Positions 41,555-60,979 of a DNA stretch of 64,000 bases are shown here, in pieces. Location: NCBI GenBank assembly GCA_034687125.1, contig JAQGBZ010000170.1, positions 62,001-126,000 on the forward strand, written 5' to 3'. Made by a program: the position numbers and the translations under genes. The number at the start of each line of letters is the position of its first letter. The stretch's first letter is position 1. This stretch comes from Neelides folsomi (lineage: Eukaryota; Arthropoda; Collembola; Neelipleona; Neelidae). Under the pieces are notes generated by a model. It saw nothing but the letters and a program-made list of their open reading frames with translations. It was not told the origin of the DNA and did not search any database.

Positions 41555-42384
41555 ACATCAATTAAAGGTATTACTGTATTACATAATATTCTTAAATCTT
41601 AATGTAAATTATACCTGTATATCTAAAGCTAGAATATGTACCTATATAATATACAAATAATATTATATTATATTTTAGAAAAACATTAACACTCTTGGGT
41701 AAAATTATGTTTAAGGAATCTTATATGCTTTATTACAATTATTCCACGTGTCTGACCATAAAAGAGTTTTAGGTAATATCTGTTTAAAATAGCACGTTTT
41801 TAATGTTCAGATTTCTAATATGAAATAAAGTGCCTACTTAATGTTAGTTAATAAAATGTAATATATTTAGAGTATTTGTCGTGTATGATGAAAAGTTTAA
41901 AGTATTTTATTGCAAAAGTGTGCAAAAATTTATATTAATCATTACTTTCATTATTGAAAATCAATCATTAATTTATTATATTAGGCTAAGTTTAACGTTG
42001 TTCAATAATTGAGTTTATTTGCCGTGTTTATAAATATAGTATAATCCTTATAAAATATTTATTATATTATTCAATACAGGCAGTTTTTAATTAAATAGAT
42101 TGATTGAGAAAATTCTCTACATTCAAAGTTTATAAAGTGTGTAATGTTCTAATGTTTAAAAGTTTCATTTTAAAGGAGAATTAAAGTGATGTTAAGTATT
42201 TATGAGAATAAATCATAACTTGGATTCTTTGGTGGTAAAAACGATTATTTTATTTTTTAAAACTTTCATAGCTCATTCTACGTCACGTAAGATTAAAACA
42301 TTTGTAAGCAACATGAGTAGAGTTCAAAGAAGAGATAAAACCTATTTAATTATCTCTATTTAATTATCTTGTACAAATTCAAAT
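41555..42384. other. Convergent intergenic region, Sec15/Calx
   Basis: AT-rich 3' untranslated sequence of two convergent genes. AATAAA lies at 41824 for Sec15, and on the minus strand the signal opposite 42249-42254 may serve Calx. No other feature seen. Confidence 0.55.
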
Positions 42385-45300
42385 TCAAAAACTAAAATGT
42401 TTATAAGCTTCTAATGATGAGAGAATTATGTAAATGAACCAGAGCGTAATGAGGAAAACTCCTGAGAAATATTTGGGAACACTTGGCCCACCCAATTCAG
42501 CACGACCAAAATATGCCGACTTTCTTCGGATAAATAAAAGTCCAAGGGCCAAGAAAGCTGTAATGGAATAAACAAGTACACTGAAGACAAGTGAATGGGC
42601 TGGAACTTCAAAATATCCTTTTTCCTATTTAAAATTAAAAACGCATTAAAATCAATAATTATACAATAGTTTTACAATTAGTTAAATATTCTTACACTCC
42701 AAAGATGATAAACTGAAGCCAAAACCCAAGGAAGTCCAAGACCCAAAAACACATTGACTGAATTGCTCCCAGTGACATTTCCCACAGCATTGTCCGCACA
42801 TTTTTCTTGGGTTGCTGCTGATTTACTTGCGAAGAGATCTGGAAGTGAAGTACCAAGAGCCACAAATGTTATTGCTGAAATAATAAAATTAAATCTAATT
42901 AAATTAAATATTAAACCAAATTAAATTTTGACTTAAACTACTTGTACTTAAACTTTAGTACAATAGTCATTTAGTACACTTAATTTTATTACACATGTCG
43001 CTAATTGAATTTTATTAGATTTTTTATATTGTACCTGTAACTGTATCTTTGAGTCCAACCAGACAACCGAAAAAAGCCGCCAAATCTCCAATAATAGCAG
43101 TTAAGATCCCAATGGCTGCTAACGAAGTTGTAAAACAAAGCCAACCGCCACACAACCCCGGAGGAGGAATCAAAGAAAATAAAACTTTCCAAAAGAATGA
43201 GATAAAATGCATAAAGTAATCCAAGCTCGTTGCTCCTTCGAAATCCCCTCCATTTAAAATTAAAGAATCTTGGATTTGTCTCCTCCAAGATCTTCGTGAA
43301 ACTTCCATTTCTTCGACGTTTTCCGATGTCAATTGCATCATGGTTTGAAGAACTGAGTTAAAATCTAAATTAAGTAAATAAGTAAATCTAAATTAACTAA
43401 ATCTAAATTATCAGCCTTATATTATAAATTATTAAATTTAACTTATAAAGTTAAATCTTATTAAATGTAGCTTCATTATCAATTCGAGATTCAAGCCTAG
43501 CGTGTTTTAAATTATTTTAATTTAAAGGTCAAAGTTCACCTGCATCATTTGTAATAGTAACAGCAGTTTTAGAAATCCTGCCAAGTTTTACTCCACCGGC
43601 TGGGTCATAAAGTTCAATTTCGAAACATTCCTCTTTCTCCGGATGGTAATCGTTGACTATGGATATTTCTATGAATCTCATTGTCTAAAAGTAAGGAATT
43701 TGCAAATTATTAAGTCCTTTGCAAATTTTCATCTTCCCAAATTTTGGGAAGATGAAAATCATTCATTTGAATCATTTGATTTGAATCATTCATTCATTAA
43801 ATTTTAATGAATGAATTCACGTGGATTTGGAGATATGTTTTATAACAAAGGATGAAAGGATTATTTCAATTACTTCTCCATGATTAAACGTTATAATTCC
43901 GTCTCCTCCGCAATAATCTCTTGGAGCAAACGCCGTCCCATCGATTGTTCTCCATTTGACTGAAACTTCCCCGTCAGCTCCGTTGGTTCTTTCCACTTCT
44001 ACTGAAGCCGATCTACAGCTCTCTTTCACTAAAATCCCCCGTTTCTTAAAAGAGATCACTCCGGGCTCTAGAAAAGAAATTATTTTAATCAGCTCATCAA
44101 AATTCACATAAGCAGCCTTATAATTTATTTATCTTGACATCTTTCAATTTTGTTTAGTTTTCTCTTAAACATAACTTAACTCTTACAACTTTCAATTAGC
44201 TTTATACAAACACTTCAAACACATGAAAAGTTAAAATTCAATTTGGGAAACTTCTTAAGGACATTTTACTAATATATGGTACATACAGAATATCTTATGA
44301 TTATGATATATATTAATATGATATTAGTACATATCTGTAGTATAACAAAAGTAGGTTACAATTTTGTATTACAGTAAATACTTAAATAATTTCCCCCGGT
44401 AATTATATGAAACTTTGATTCGTTCCCCCGGAAATTAATACAGACCCGGCAATTAAATAAAATGGTATATTCAACATATATTGAAATATCGTAAAAAATA
44501 ATAATTTTATTAGAAATATGAAAATATTGGATAAAAATTATATTTCAGGGCATTTGTAATTTATTTATTTTACTTAAAAAATAAATTTTGAAATGTGAAA
44601 AAGATATGTATACCCGGCAATTATTTAAGTATTTACTGTATATTACATATTATAATTTACAAAAGTTGCAGAAATTTTGTATTGGGAATGAAATTTAATG
44701 GGAAATTAGAGTTTAGAGTTTATGGCTTAGTTAATTGAAACTTTAAACTGAAGGGATCAAAATCAAGTAATTATTAATAAAATAATTGGTTATTACCATC
44801 ATCATCTAGGATTACAATTTCCATAATGGGGAGTCTGCCCAAAGCAACGTCGTTCCTCCCGAATTCTTCTCTATCGATAGCCAAACGAAGGAAAAATTCT
44901 TCATCAGGTTCCCATTGGTTGTCGTCGATAATTCCCACACTGACGAGTTTCTCTTTTTCAAACGGTTTAAAAATAATTGTTTCTTTCACTGGGTGATAAT
45001 CTTCACCTGCTTTGGCAGTTCCGTCAAAGCTTTCAACTTTGACACGAAAACCGTTGTCTAATTTTCCATGTCGGACAACTTTAACCTTTACATAAATTAT
45101 TAAATTAATAATTATTAATAATAATAAAATAATAATATAAGTTTAGAAAGAAAGAACCTTTAGATTTATATCAATATTAATTAAATTCAAGCATTAATTA
45201 AATTCATGTTTGAGCTAAATGACTTAAATTGGTTATAGGTCAATGTACGTATTAAATAATGTGCATAAAAATTGTGCCTCAAAATGTCCAATGTTTTCTG

Positions 45301-47208
45301 GTACAGAGAAAGAACTTGTTGTGAACTCAATAATAGCTTTGTCAGGGGTAGGTAAATTTAAGAGATTCATATCTAAAGGTCCAATGTCTGGAACATCTGG
45401 AGCGGCGTTAATTGCCTCATAAACCTAGAAAAATAAAAACGTGATACAATTTTAGAAACAATATATTTTACATTGATGATTCTCATTCTCTTATGATTCT
45501 CTTTTTCATTTACATTATGATTCTCTTTTTTTTCATTTATCTTATGATTCTTTTTTTCATTCTCTTACAATGATGATGAAGCTTATTGTAAATAAATATT
45601 TCCCATGTTGTATTAATTAAAGGTGAATGCTCTTTACCAATATACCAAAACAGTCAATACAATATTCAATACTGTCAATTACATGAAGAGAATTGATAGA
45701 AGAGAATTGATAATAAAAATGGTTTAACGACCTGCTTCAATTTCTTGTTCAGAGCTGGCCTAATCTTTCTGCTTCCCATGATATCGCGACAAGCTCCTAT
45801 TCTGTACCATAGACGAGATCGAGGTTTGTTTGTAATTAACCTGAATTAAATAAATTAAATCAAAGTTAATTTTCCAAAATTAATATTTCAATATAACTTT
45901 CCAATATTGATTTTCTAATGCTAATTTTCCAATATTTTGCAAATTTCCAATTTATTGATCACTCTAATTGTAATTGATTATATTGGTATTAATTAATTAA
46001 ATTTTCCATTACTGGGCAGCGGCCAATGCAGCTGCGTCTGTATCTGTCAAATCTGTGTATTTTCTCAACCCCTTATAGAACTCAATCAACCCAGATTTAT
46101 TGAGATGGCCATTTTTATCAAAAAGTTGAGTTTTCTTTTTTTGCAACAACCCTTCGTCATAGCCGTTGAGTTCAATTTGCGGATCGTCGTCATCATTCAC
46201 ATCATATTTTCCCTTTTTCTTTCCCCAGCTGTCGGCCGCGTATGAAACCAGAACGAGGATGGGAAATAAAGCCAAAGTGCAAATTGCCTCCCAGACTTCA
46301 ACTCTGTCTGGACTGATCACTTCCAGTACGATGATGAGCCAAATGTAGGCAAAAAGAGAAAAGACCGAAGTGACTCCGAAGACTTGGATCATTTTGATTC
46401 TTTTCACTTCTTCTCCTGGAATGGCCATGATGCAGATGGCCGTAATGATGAGGAGATTAAAAGCCGCTGAGCCGACAATCGTTCCTGGCCCCAATTCACC
46501 TGCTTCGAAATTCCTCCCAACGATTTCAATTATAGAGAGGAGAATTTCCGGAGCTGATGATCCAAGTGCCATTAAGGTTAAATTAGCAACTGTATCATTC
46601 CAAATCCTCACTTCGATATGTTTTGGCTCCATTCCTTCTTTAGATGAAATGAATATCTTTAAATCCACAAATACATCACCATTAAAAAATAATATTGATT
46701 ATACAGGGCGGTACTAGCTTTCTTTTTTAAATAAACAATCTTATAAAAAGAAAACTTATGGCCCACTCTGTATGTGTTAAATATCAAATTTATGTTTTAA
46801 GCATCTGTATATAAGCAATTTGCAATTTGCACACAAGTGCCAATTCATTCATTTCACATCACAAGGTTAAGTCTTGTCTTACCTTTTTGGTTTTGCTTGT
46901 TATGGTCTCAATCGCCCCCATAAAAACTTCTGTAATTGTGTAATTGAATCTTAAGTACATATAAGTACATGGGGAATTGAAAGGTATAGGGATTTCAATT
47001 GATAAGGACATTTAAATAAATTAATTGAATTTGATCATTAATCATCACCTGCCACAATGGCCACGCCGATGAAGCAGTAAAAAAGGCCAGCAAAGTACAA
47101 GGAAGCCCTGACTCCCGGATTCCAACTGTTTTCATAGGGAATGAGTGGAAGGAGAATCCCAAGATCATCCTTACAATTATCCCGTACCAGAATCGTCACG
47201 TTCTTCAT
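42385..47208 (-). CDS. Calx: Sodium/calcium exchanger, NCX/Calx family
   Basis: Plasma-membrane antiporter exchanging Na+ for Ca2+. Exons 47208-47049, 46929-46883, 46656-46013, 45840-45732, 45424-45278, 45085-44797, 44067-43874, 43684-43540, 43352-43035, 42874-42696 and 42624-42385 give 823 residues. Repeat alpha-1 is seen as [20 protein letters not shown] with VGSAAFNLL, and alpha-2 as LKDTVT...[14 protein letters not shown] with [14 protein letters not shown]. The cytosolic loop holds two Calx-beta Ca2+-sensor domains ([17 protein letters not shown] ending VILDDDG, then [11 protein letters not shown] onward). The last exon encodes the final helices ending [12 protein letters not shown]. The start lacks an obvious signal peptide and an in-frame stop lies just upstream, so a further 5' exon could be missing. 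The intron after 45278 uses a GC donor. The alpha-1 exon acceptor at 46657 has a poor pyrimidine tract and a MITE next to it. Confidence 0.93.
43725..43759. repeat. Perfect short hairpin in a Calx intron
   Basis: Arms attttcatcttcccaa and ttgggaagatgaaaat (16 bp) are separated by 3 bases, in the intron between exons 44067-43874 and 43684-43540, about 40 bp upstream of the acceptor. No function can be stated. Confidence 0.5.
44370..44640. mobile_element. MITE with tacagtaaatacttaaat termini
   Basis: The left end reads tacagtaaatacttaaataa then ttcccccgg. The right end, reversed, reads tacagtaaatacttaaataa then ttgccgggt, so terminal inverted repeats of about 28 bp bound 271 noncoding bp with TA at each end. 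It is probably a non-autonomous Tc1/mariner-like element inserted in the Calx intron between exons 45085-44797 and 44067-43874. Confidence 0.7.
46702..46772. mobile_element. Small palindromic MITE, family A, copy 2
   Basis: A 71-bp copy with ends tacagggcggta and gcccactctgta and the shared centre tttttaaataaacaatc.tataaaaag, more diverged than the other two copies. It lies in a Calx intron, only about 45 bp upstream of the 3' splice site of the exon carrying the alpha-1 repeat. Confidence 0.72.
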
Positions 47209-50200
47209 TTTCCAAACTTTTTACAATATTCCAACACGAATAATATTTCCATTCTTCTCTCCTCCCTAGTTAAGATAATTTAAAGATAATTTAATCTTAA
47301 TTTAAAAAAGGACGAGGGAAAAAATTTATTAACACTCATCTCGAATACTTGACTACACACAGAGAGATCTCATTTTATACAATCGGAGTTGTATAAATAT
47401 TATGAGTTTTATTGTTATTCTTGATGGAAAACGCTAATTGCCCTCTCAGGTGTGTGTTATAATTTATTTTAATGTTTAAGTCAATTAGGACGGAAGGGGA
47501 TAAAAGAATTACATTTATCTACTTAACCAACCCATCCTGTATATTATAATGTATAAATCCGTGTCTGAACTCTAACTGAATAGAATAGAAAAATAATTTA
47601 TATTGCCGCAGTAAAGCCACTAAAGGAAATGGCAAACACAATGATGATGAAAGTGAAGTTCTATTTTTTCCGAAATTGTACAATTGTACAACTAAGGCTG
47701 TGGTTTGCTCTTTTGCAATTTATACCCATGTATTAAGTATATGAATCTACACTATGTAAGTATGTATGAATTCTATACAGATATAAGGCCTATAATTCAT
47801 TTATAGCAATTGTAATACAGCGTATAATATGATGGAATATTACTTTATGTATACAGCTTTTACCCTAATTTCATTATATGTATATTATATACAAACAAGT
47901 GTAACAGTGCTGTATGTTATATAAAAATATAACTTTGGCCAATACTAAATTCCTTTAAGTCTATGCTTTTTTCTTCCAACTTTCCGAAATTTTATATCAT
48001 AATGAAGACATAAGGCATAAACATATAAAGTGCAGAAGGAACATTATTTAACATTGTAAATACTAACCCTGAATCCTTACTTTTACAAATGCCAATTTAT
48101 TACACTACAACATTAATTATTTAGAAGCACTATTAAGCTTAATGAATAAATTATTATCTTAAATTGTCTGAAGCCTAATGTTCTGAAGTATCCAGTTTAT
48201 ATTATATAAAACATACATAATATTCATAAATAAATATACTATTATACGGAATTATACCTAAGCAAATTGTAACGGTAAATATGCAATCTTCGTGAATTGA
48301 GTTTAAATATAAAACAAACATATTACTATGCAGGTATGTATTGTAAATATCCTATTTATATTGGTAAGTTATTGTTTTGTAAACCTTTCTATATGAATTA
48401 TATGATAAATTCTCAATCAATATCAAAATGTAAAAAAAAACCTATTGACTAATATTGATATTAATATTGATATTACCTATACTGATTGATTACGTCAAAC
48501 ATAACAAGTTTTTATTGAATGAAATAAAAAATAAAAATAACTGATAGTCTTCTCTAGCCGCTGTGCTATGAACTATAAAGATTATGTATCAAGAATTCAA
48601 TGCGACATAATTTTCATTTCTATTCAATTATTAATGCTACTTGTGCAGAATATTCTAAAGGGATAAATAAATTCTTTAAAAGATATTTTTAGAATTTAAT
48701 CATCCGTAAAATAGCAATGGCAAAATAGCTAAGTAAGATTTAAATCATATATTAAGTTATTACTTATCTTACCTATTAAATCTGAAAAGATAAACTGTAG
48801 TTAAAATTAACAGCAAGTGTATTACATCCATCTCTATCATTCATCTATCTGTACATTCATCTATCAATACTATGTACTGAATATTTATTGATGGATTTCT
48901 TAATTCCTTCCCAAATAAGAAGAATCTTTAATGACTTTGGTTTATAAGGAACACGAAGATGTCTGACATGCACCAAACATTTGTTCCATAACTTCCATAA
49001 ATTAAAGTAATGAGTGTTGTCCGTATGTCAAATAAAGATAAATTGAATTGACTTACAGCCCTCTATCTCATTTCTTCTATCTTTGTCACTCCACGCTCTC
49101 AGGAACACAATTGTCCACTTGGAACGGTTAAGTATTTAACTAACCATATAAGCACTGGATATCTCTATTGATTTCAATTATTTCACTACTATTATATTAA
49201 CACAGCAATCACACGGATGAGTTTCAGACGTCCTCTCACGCTCAGCATCCGCTAGCTACTGAAGCTCAATGCATTTGATAGGGATGAACGCGGAAAAGAG
49301 AAACGATGAGCAAAGAACGCAACAACTGGTGAGCAATGGGAAGACCACACGTGAGAAATTCATATAAACACGTTATGCTAACAAACAATGTTATTAACTA
49401 AATGTAAATACGATTTGTATCAAAATATACAAAGTAAACTTTTATTATAAAAATGTATATATATGATAAGCTGATAAGATCTATAATATAAATAATATAT
49501 TTATATTGTAGGATAAAATAATAGATTTTATATAATATTTGTATTTTATATTTACAATGGAAAAAAACTTTTTATGTAAATACAGATAATAATAAAGTAA
49601 TGATAAAATAGATAATAATACATATTAGAACTTTTTTCCTGTGTAAGTCTTATGAAGATTTAATGTTATGATTTTTAGCAACTACTTATAATTTTCAGAA
49701 ATAATGCTTGGATTTGGAATGTGAATAAAATTGAGTTTACAATTTTTATCTCTTTTCCTTTATAAGAGAAAATACAATGAGTAATGAATAATGATATATA
49801 AGATAATGCTTGCTTAATCCAATATAAAATGTGTATGTAATATGTGGTGAATGATGGAAATCTAAGAAATGTACGCAATTGGCTGATTATTCACTCTTGG
49901 ATTCATACATGACTATGTTTGGTGAGTCTGAGTTGGTGTGATTAACTGTTATCTTAATCAGATTAATTAAATGAGAAGAATGTGGATGTTGTACAAATAA
50001 ATATTCCTATTGCATAAACAATAAGGAAAAATATAGATATAATTTACTATTTTTTAACATAATTTAACACACACACTATGTAATATGTAAATAATATGAA
50101 TGTGAATAATATGTATTATGTATTGTGTGTTTACATATTATAAATAACGGAGTATAATATAGCTTTAAAACATTGGCATAATAATATTCTGTCATATCTA

Positions 50201-50625
50201 ATATTATTTCTAAAAGATTAAATATTGGCACTAGCTATACCGTATATTAAAAATATAATTAAAGGTGTATTTAAGTTAATTAGGAAAAATGTAATTTGAT
50301 AAAATTAATTGTGAGAATAAGAGTGAAACTGTACCTGAGGTAAATTTATACATTTGAAAGTAGGATGAAGCTAGAGTCTGAGTCGTCTTTGTTGTGAGTT
50401 ACGGAGAAAGGAAATCTTTGTTTACAATTTGCAACGGATTCGTGTTCGTTTCCAATTCCAATCACCTGCACGGCCCTCACCTGCTTTTAATTAATCCAAC
50501 CCTTCAATCTCCTTTCTTCATCACAATCAAACAGGTAAGGGAATTAAGTCCAAATTATTTAATGTTTAATTAACAGATCAATAATGAAAATGATTTTCAC
50601 AGTTTCACTTCCATCTCACAAAGGA
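47209..50625. other. Divergent intergenic region, Calx/CEP89-like
   Basis: About 3.4 kb without convincing coding sequence. A GC-richer part at about 49060-49370 is the best candidate for the Calx promoter and first untranslated exon. At the right end an untranslated exon of the CEP89-like gene seems to end at 50534 (AACAG|GTAAGG), with a GC-richer stretch at about 50400-50530. The rest is AT-rich with many TATA-like strings. Confidence 0.5.
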
Positions 50626-53600
50626 ATGACCGAAATGAATAAAAAGAAAGTGAAAGGCCCACGGCTTGTAAGTTCAGTGAGAAAACTTCTTCAGAGATCC
50701 CAAGAGCGGAATAAAAGACAAGGACAAGGCGATGGACAAGACGAAGCTGATGAAGATCAAAATCCATCTAAACTTCATCTCAAAGGGGAAACAATTGAAT
50801 TTAACAAAGATTCAATTAGCGGTCAGAGAGTTGGAAAAGGAAAGGAATCCCGTGATTGGATTCTCCCCATTAACCAACAAGAAGGAAGAAATAAGGAAGG
50901 ATTTAATACGGATGGTAAAATGTCGGCTAAAAATCCAAGTGAAAAAAGAAGGAAAAAAGTGAACACGGGTCAGCAAACTGGGCCTGTAGGTATGAAAAAT
51001 AAAAAGGTTCAAGTTAACGATGAGGAATCCGCATTTAAAGATGAAGTTGTTGAAGCTTGGAAAGAAAAATATGAACGTTTCAAAACAAGATTTTCTTCTA
51101 TGGAAGGTTTAATAAACATTTATATATATATATATTTACTCGAATAACATGAAATATTGGGTCGTACACATCTACTCTTTATTAAAGTCATTGTTGTAAT
51201 AATTTAATACTAATTTTAAGTATTGAACAGACTTTTAAAATTTATTTTTTAATTAGAGAAGAGAGTAAAAGAGCTTCAGAAACATTTAAAAGCCAAAGAA
51301 GAGCTTCACGGAGAAATTCGAAATTTAGAAGATAAAATTGAAGAGATGAAAATTGAGAATGAGAAAAAGGAAGATGAAAGCATTGCATGGGCAAAAGTTA
51401 AAAAGATTTCCAATGAAAACATTGCGTTGAAGGAAGACGCTGAAGTTTCAATGTCTGTTATTCGTCGCCTCAATGAAGAACTCATTTTCTACCAATCCAA
51501 ATTGAGAAAGAATTGTGAAAATGAAGAAATTCATTTTTATTCTTCGTCTTCACAAGAAGAACATGGTGGGATGACCCCAGTAAAATATATTGGGGAACCC
51601 AAATTTGTTAAACCTCTCCTTACGGCTTACGACGAAGTAATTGAAGAAAAAGATGAAATTATTAAAGATCACGAAATTGCTCTTGAAAAGTTTAAAGTCA
51701 AAGTTCAAGAAGTTGTAGATGAAAATGAGGAGCTTCATAAAACAATTAGTGAAAGTAAAGAAAAGGTAAAATACCCAAATAATTAATTAATTAAAATAAA
51801 TAAATTATATTCCAAATATTACCTATCTATATACAATTTTTGGATAATTTATGATTTAAAGGGGATTTAATTTTAAATGTTAATTAATTAATTATTAGGG
51901 ATCCGTTTCGTTTGAAGAATGGCAAACTCTCTTTGAAAATTCCGTTTTAGTCCTTGAAGAAAATGATCTTCTTCATGACAAGAACACAGTTTTGAATCGA
52001 AAGTTAAGAATTATTCAGAGCTCAATGGAAGATCAATGTAAGAATAACTTTAATTAAATATGCATAAATACAAACTAGCAAATTAATTATACTTATGATA
52101 ATCTTACTTATAATATAAATTGTCTATTAAATATTTATTAGTGCTCAAAGCCCAAGAAAAAGTATTAGCTTTAGAAGAAGAAAAAGGAAGTTTGAAAGTT
52201 ACGATTGGATATTTAGAAAAAAACTGTGAAGTTTTAAAAGAGCAAAATCGTAACTTGAGTCAGATCCTTGAAAAGAGAATCAGCATTGAACAACATGAAG
52301 ATGCCGTTTCTTCTTGTCAAAGGTATATTGCACTACAATATAACTTCTGTTATATTGTACCACTTTAACTTTAGCAAATCTTTTTAAAATAAAGTTTTCT
52401 TTTTTCATTTTTTCATTAGCATTATTTTCTCAAAACAAAACTATTCTGAGTAATTGTTCTTTTTATAGAGCTTTTGAAGAGCTTAAGAAAAACTATGACG
52501 AGGAAAGAAAATCTTTATATGGAAAATTAACTGCAATGGATAAAGAAAAAGAACGGGTGATAATTGAAATGAATGATTGTGAATCAGAAAACCTGAGATT
52601 AAATTCTCAGCTTCATTCTCTCCTGGGTTCTTTGAGGTAATATCAAATCTACATAAGTACCCGTACTTATCATAAAATATATCAACAATAACAATTCCTA
52701 CCAACACATAATATAGTTTAATTAATAAAAGCACTTAAATTTCATACAAAATTATTTTTCCCATTTTCTATTGTAGTGGCTGTGAAGTGAGATTGAAAGA
52801 GTTTTCCGAAAAAGCCATTGAAGCTTCCAAAGAAAGAGATTCAACAGTCGCAAATGTCTCAGAGATGATTGTCGTTCTTCAAAATGCTCTTTATGAAAAT
52901 GAAGGAACAAAAAAGGCCCTTGCAGATCAAAAATCTTTAAATGCTCATCTCATTGATCTGAGGAATCAGGAAAATGTTCTTGTTGAAGAACTCAAAAAGA
53001 AAATAGAGGTTTTACATAAAAAATCGTCTTTATGTGTTTTAAAATCCAACTGTAAAATCTTGAGTAAATCATTTATAAGAATACAGAAAATTTACATTAA
53101 AAATTGTATTATTAAATAGGCAATGGAAGAACTGCGAGATGCCGAAAGTTGTAAGGTGGAAGAAAAATGTAAAGAAGTTGAAAGAATTGTTGGTTCGGTT
53201 GAAGGACGACACAAAGAAGAAATTCGTCAAATGAAAGAAATGCTGACGGAAAAGTCCAAAGAAATTGACTCACTTTCTGCAGAAAAAAGGTAAGCCAATT
53301 ATTTTCGACCTAAATAATAGATTGCCTTTTAATCCCAAGAGCTTATAAATATATTAACTTAAGCTCCTGGCTATCTTAACTATCTTAACTATAAAATAAA
53401 GAACTTGCTTTTAGACTTTATAGAGGATTAATGATAAATAAAATATTAGTAGGATTATTAGGATTAACTAACAATACCTATAACTGATATATTACATATA
53501 AAAGTTAGTTTGTTATAAATTAAAGTTTAAGGAAAATAAGTTATTTGTATCTGTAGAGTTTAAATCTGCTTCAACTGTAATTCATCATAATATATAATTT

Positions 53601-53745
53601 AATAACTAATAAATTATTTGTATGAGTTTAATAATTACAATTAATTAATAATTATTTCAATATTTTCAATAGACAACTGACACTTGATCTTGAAACTGTC
53701 TGGAAAGTTACAATAGCTGACAGAATAAAATTACCAACACGGTGA
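50626..53745 (+). CDS. Coiled-coil protein, CEP89 (CCDC123)-like
   Basis: Eight exons (50626-51106, 51257-51765, 51899-52037, 52142-52322, 52469-52636, 52777-53008, 53120-53289, 53673-53745) join in phase to give about 650 residues. The first about 150 are basic and low-complexity (KKVNTGQQTGPVG); the rest is almost continuous heptad-like coiled coil. LLTAYDEVIEEKDEII, VVDENEELH and FEEWQTLFENSVLVLEENDL resemble the conserved parts of CEP89, a distal-appendage centriole and mitochondrial protein, but coiled coils match easily, so the name is tentative. An in-frame ATG at 50584 would add 14 residues. I prefer 50626 because the acceptor at 50601-50602 then leaves a 68-bp leader intron, whereas keeping 50584 would need one of only 42 bp. 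Confidence 0.8.
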
Positions 53746-54509
53746 AAGTGAATGATGCAACTAACTTTTTTTTAATTTTAATAATTATTTTATTCAAATT
53801 CCATTGTGTTAAAATTATAAATGCATATTAAAATCACTAATATACATTCTACATTATATATTCTACATTATAATATTTATTCATATTCATCCTTATTATA
53901 AAAAAAATATGTAAGTCGATTTGACAATACATATAGCACAGGATTTGGCACAGAATATATGATAAGGCTTCCAACATTGTAAAATGTGCAAAATTTTTTT
54001 TATTGTCACATCAAATTATATGTAAGGAGCCGCATATAGTAGATAAAGCTATATACACTACATGGTAGATTGAAAGGTTGTATATGAAAATTTAAAGGAT
54101 TTTTGATGTAAGAACTGCGCGAGATCTTCAACCAGCTTCCATATCGATCCAATCTCTCAAGAGACTCAAACTTTGTCCGCCCCTTTACTCCCTTCCACTA
54201 ATGCAAAACAACACTCACAACAATTGTTTTCTCCTCACCTCCAAACCTCGTGTAATCTTTACTTACCTCCAAACCTTTACTTAATGTTACATATACCAAT
54301 AGTTTGTTAGTTTAATCAATAGTGTTTAAAATAAGGTTATGTAACTTTTTATAAGTTTAAGTTTATCCTAAAGTACAAAATCCTTTTCAGCATTTCTTAA
54401 AATTTCGATTTTAAATTAGGAATTTTGCTTTCTCGGATCTCAACATAAAATAGGATTTCGGGTTAAAATAATATTAAAATTTTATATGATCGATAATTAA
54501 ACATTAATA
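53746..54509. other. Intergenic region upstream of the glutamate receptor gene
   Basis: Both flanking genes run rightwards. The segment at about 54100-54260 is GC- and pyrimidine-richer and is the likely promoter or leader of the receptor gene. No other feature is seen. Confidence 0.45.
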
Positions 54510-60514
<6,005 letters not shown>

Positions 60515-60979
60515 CATTAATTATCGGACTTGAAGTCATCCTTGGAACACGGGTTTAGAAAATAACTTTTCATTTTTTTTAAATTCGTTGTTTGAATAAA
60601 ATAATGTCAAAAATGGATGAATTTATTATTTGCCATTTAAAATAAAAAGAATTGTTTAAAACATTAAAATAGTTTTAAAAAGTTTTAAAAAGTTTTAATA
60701 GCTGATAGGAGGCGTTGGATGAAATTTATACATAAAATCAGTCATCGAGTTAACAAATCTTATTATATCTTATTAACTTTCGCTATTGAACATTTTACAG
60801 TTAATTCATATTTAAAAACTAAATTGCATTTAAAAAACAATGCTCTATTATAAACAATAAAATATTATTTATTTTAACATCACAAAATAAATTAATGGTT
60901 TATAAATATGAGAAAGTTCTGACTCTAAAAATTTAATTACGATTTAAAAAATATTCCACGTGGTTAATGAAAAATATTA
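60515..60979. other. Convergent intergenic region
   Basis: 3' untranslated sequence of the receptor gene (AATAAA at 60595) and of the convergent S1-like-domain gene. AT-rich, nothing else seen. Confidence 0.6.
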
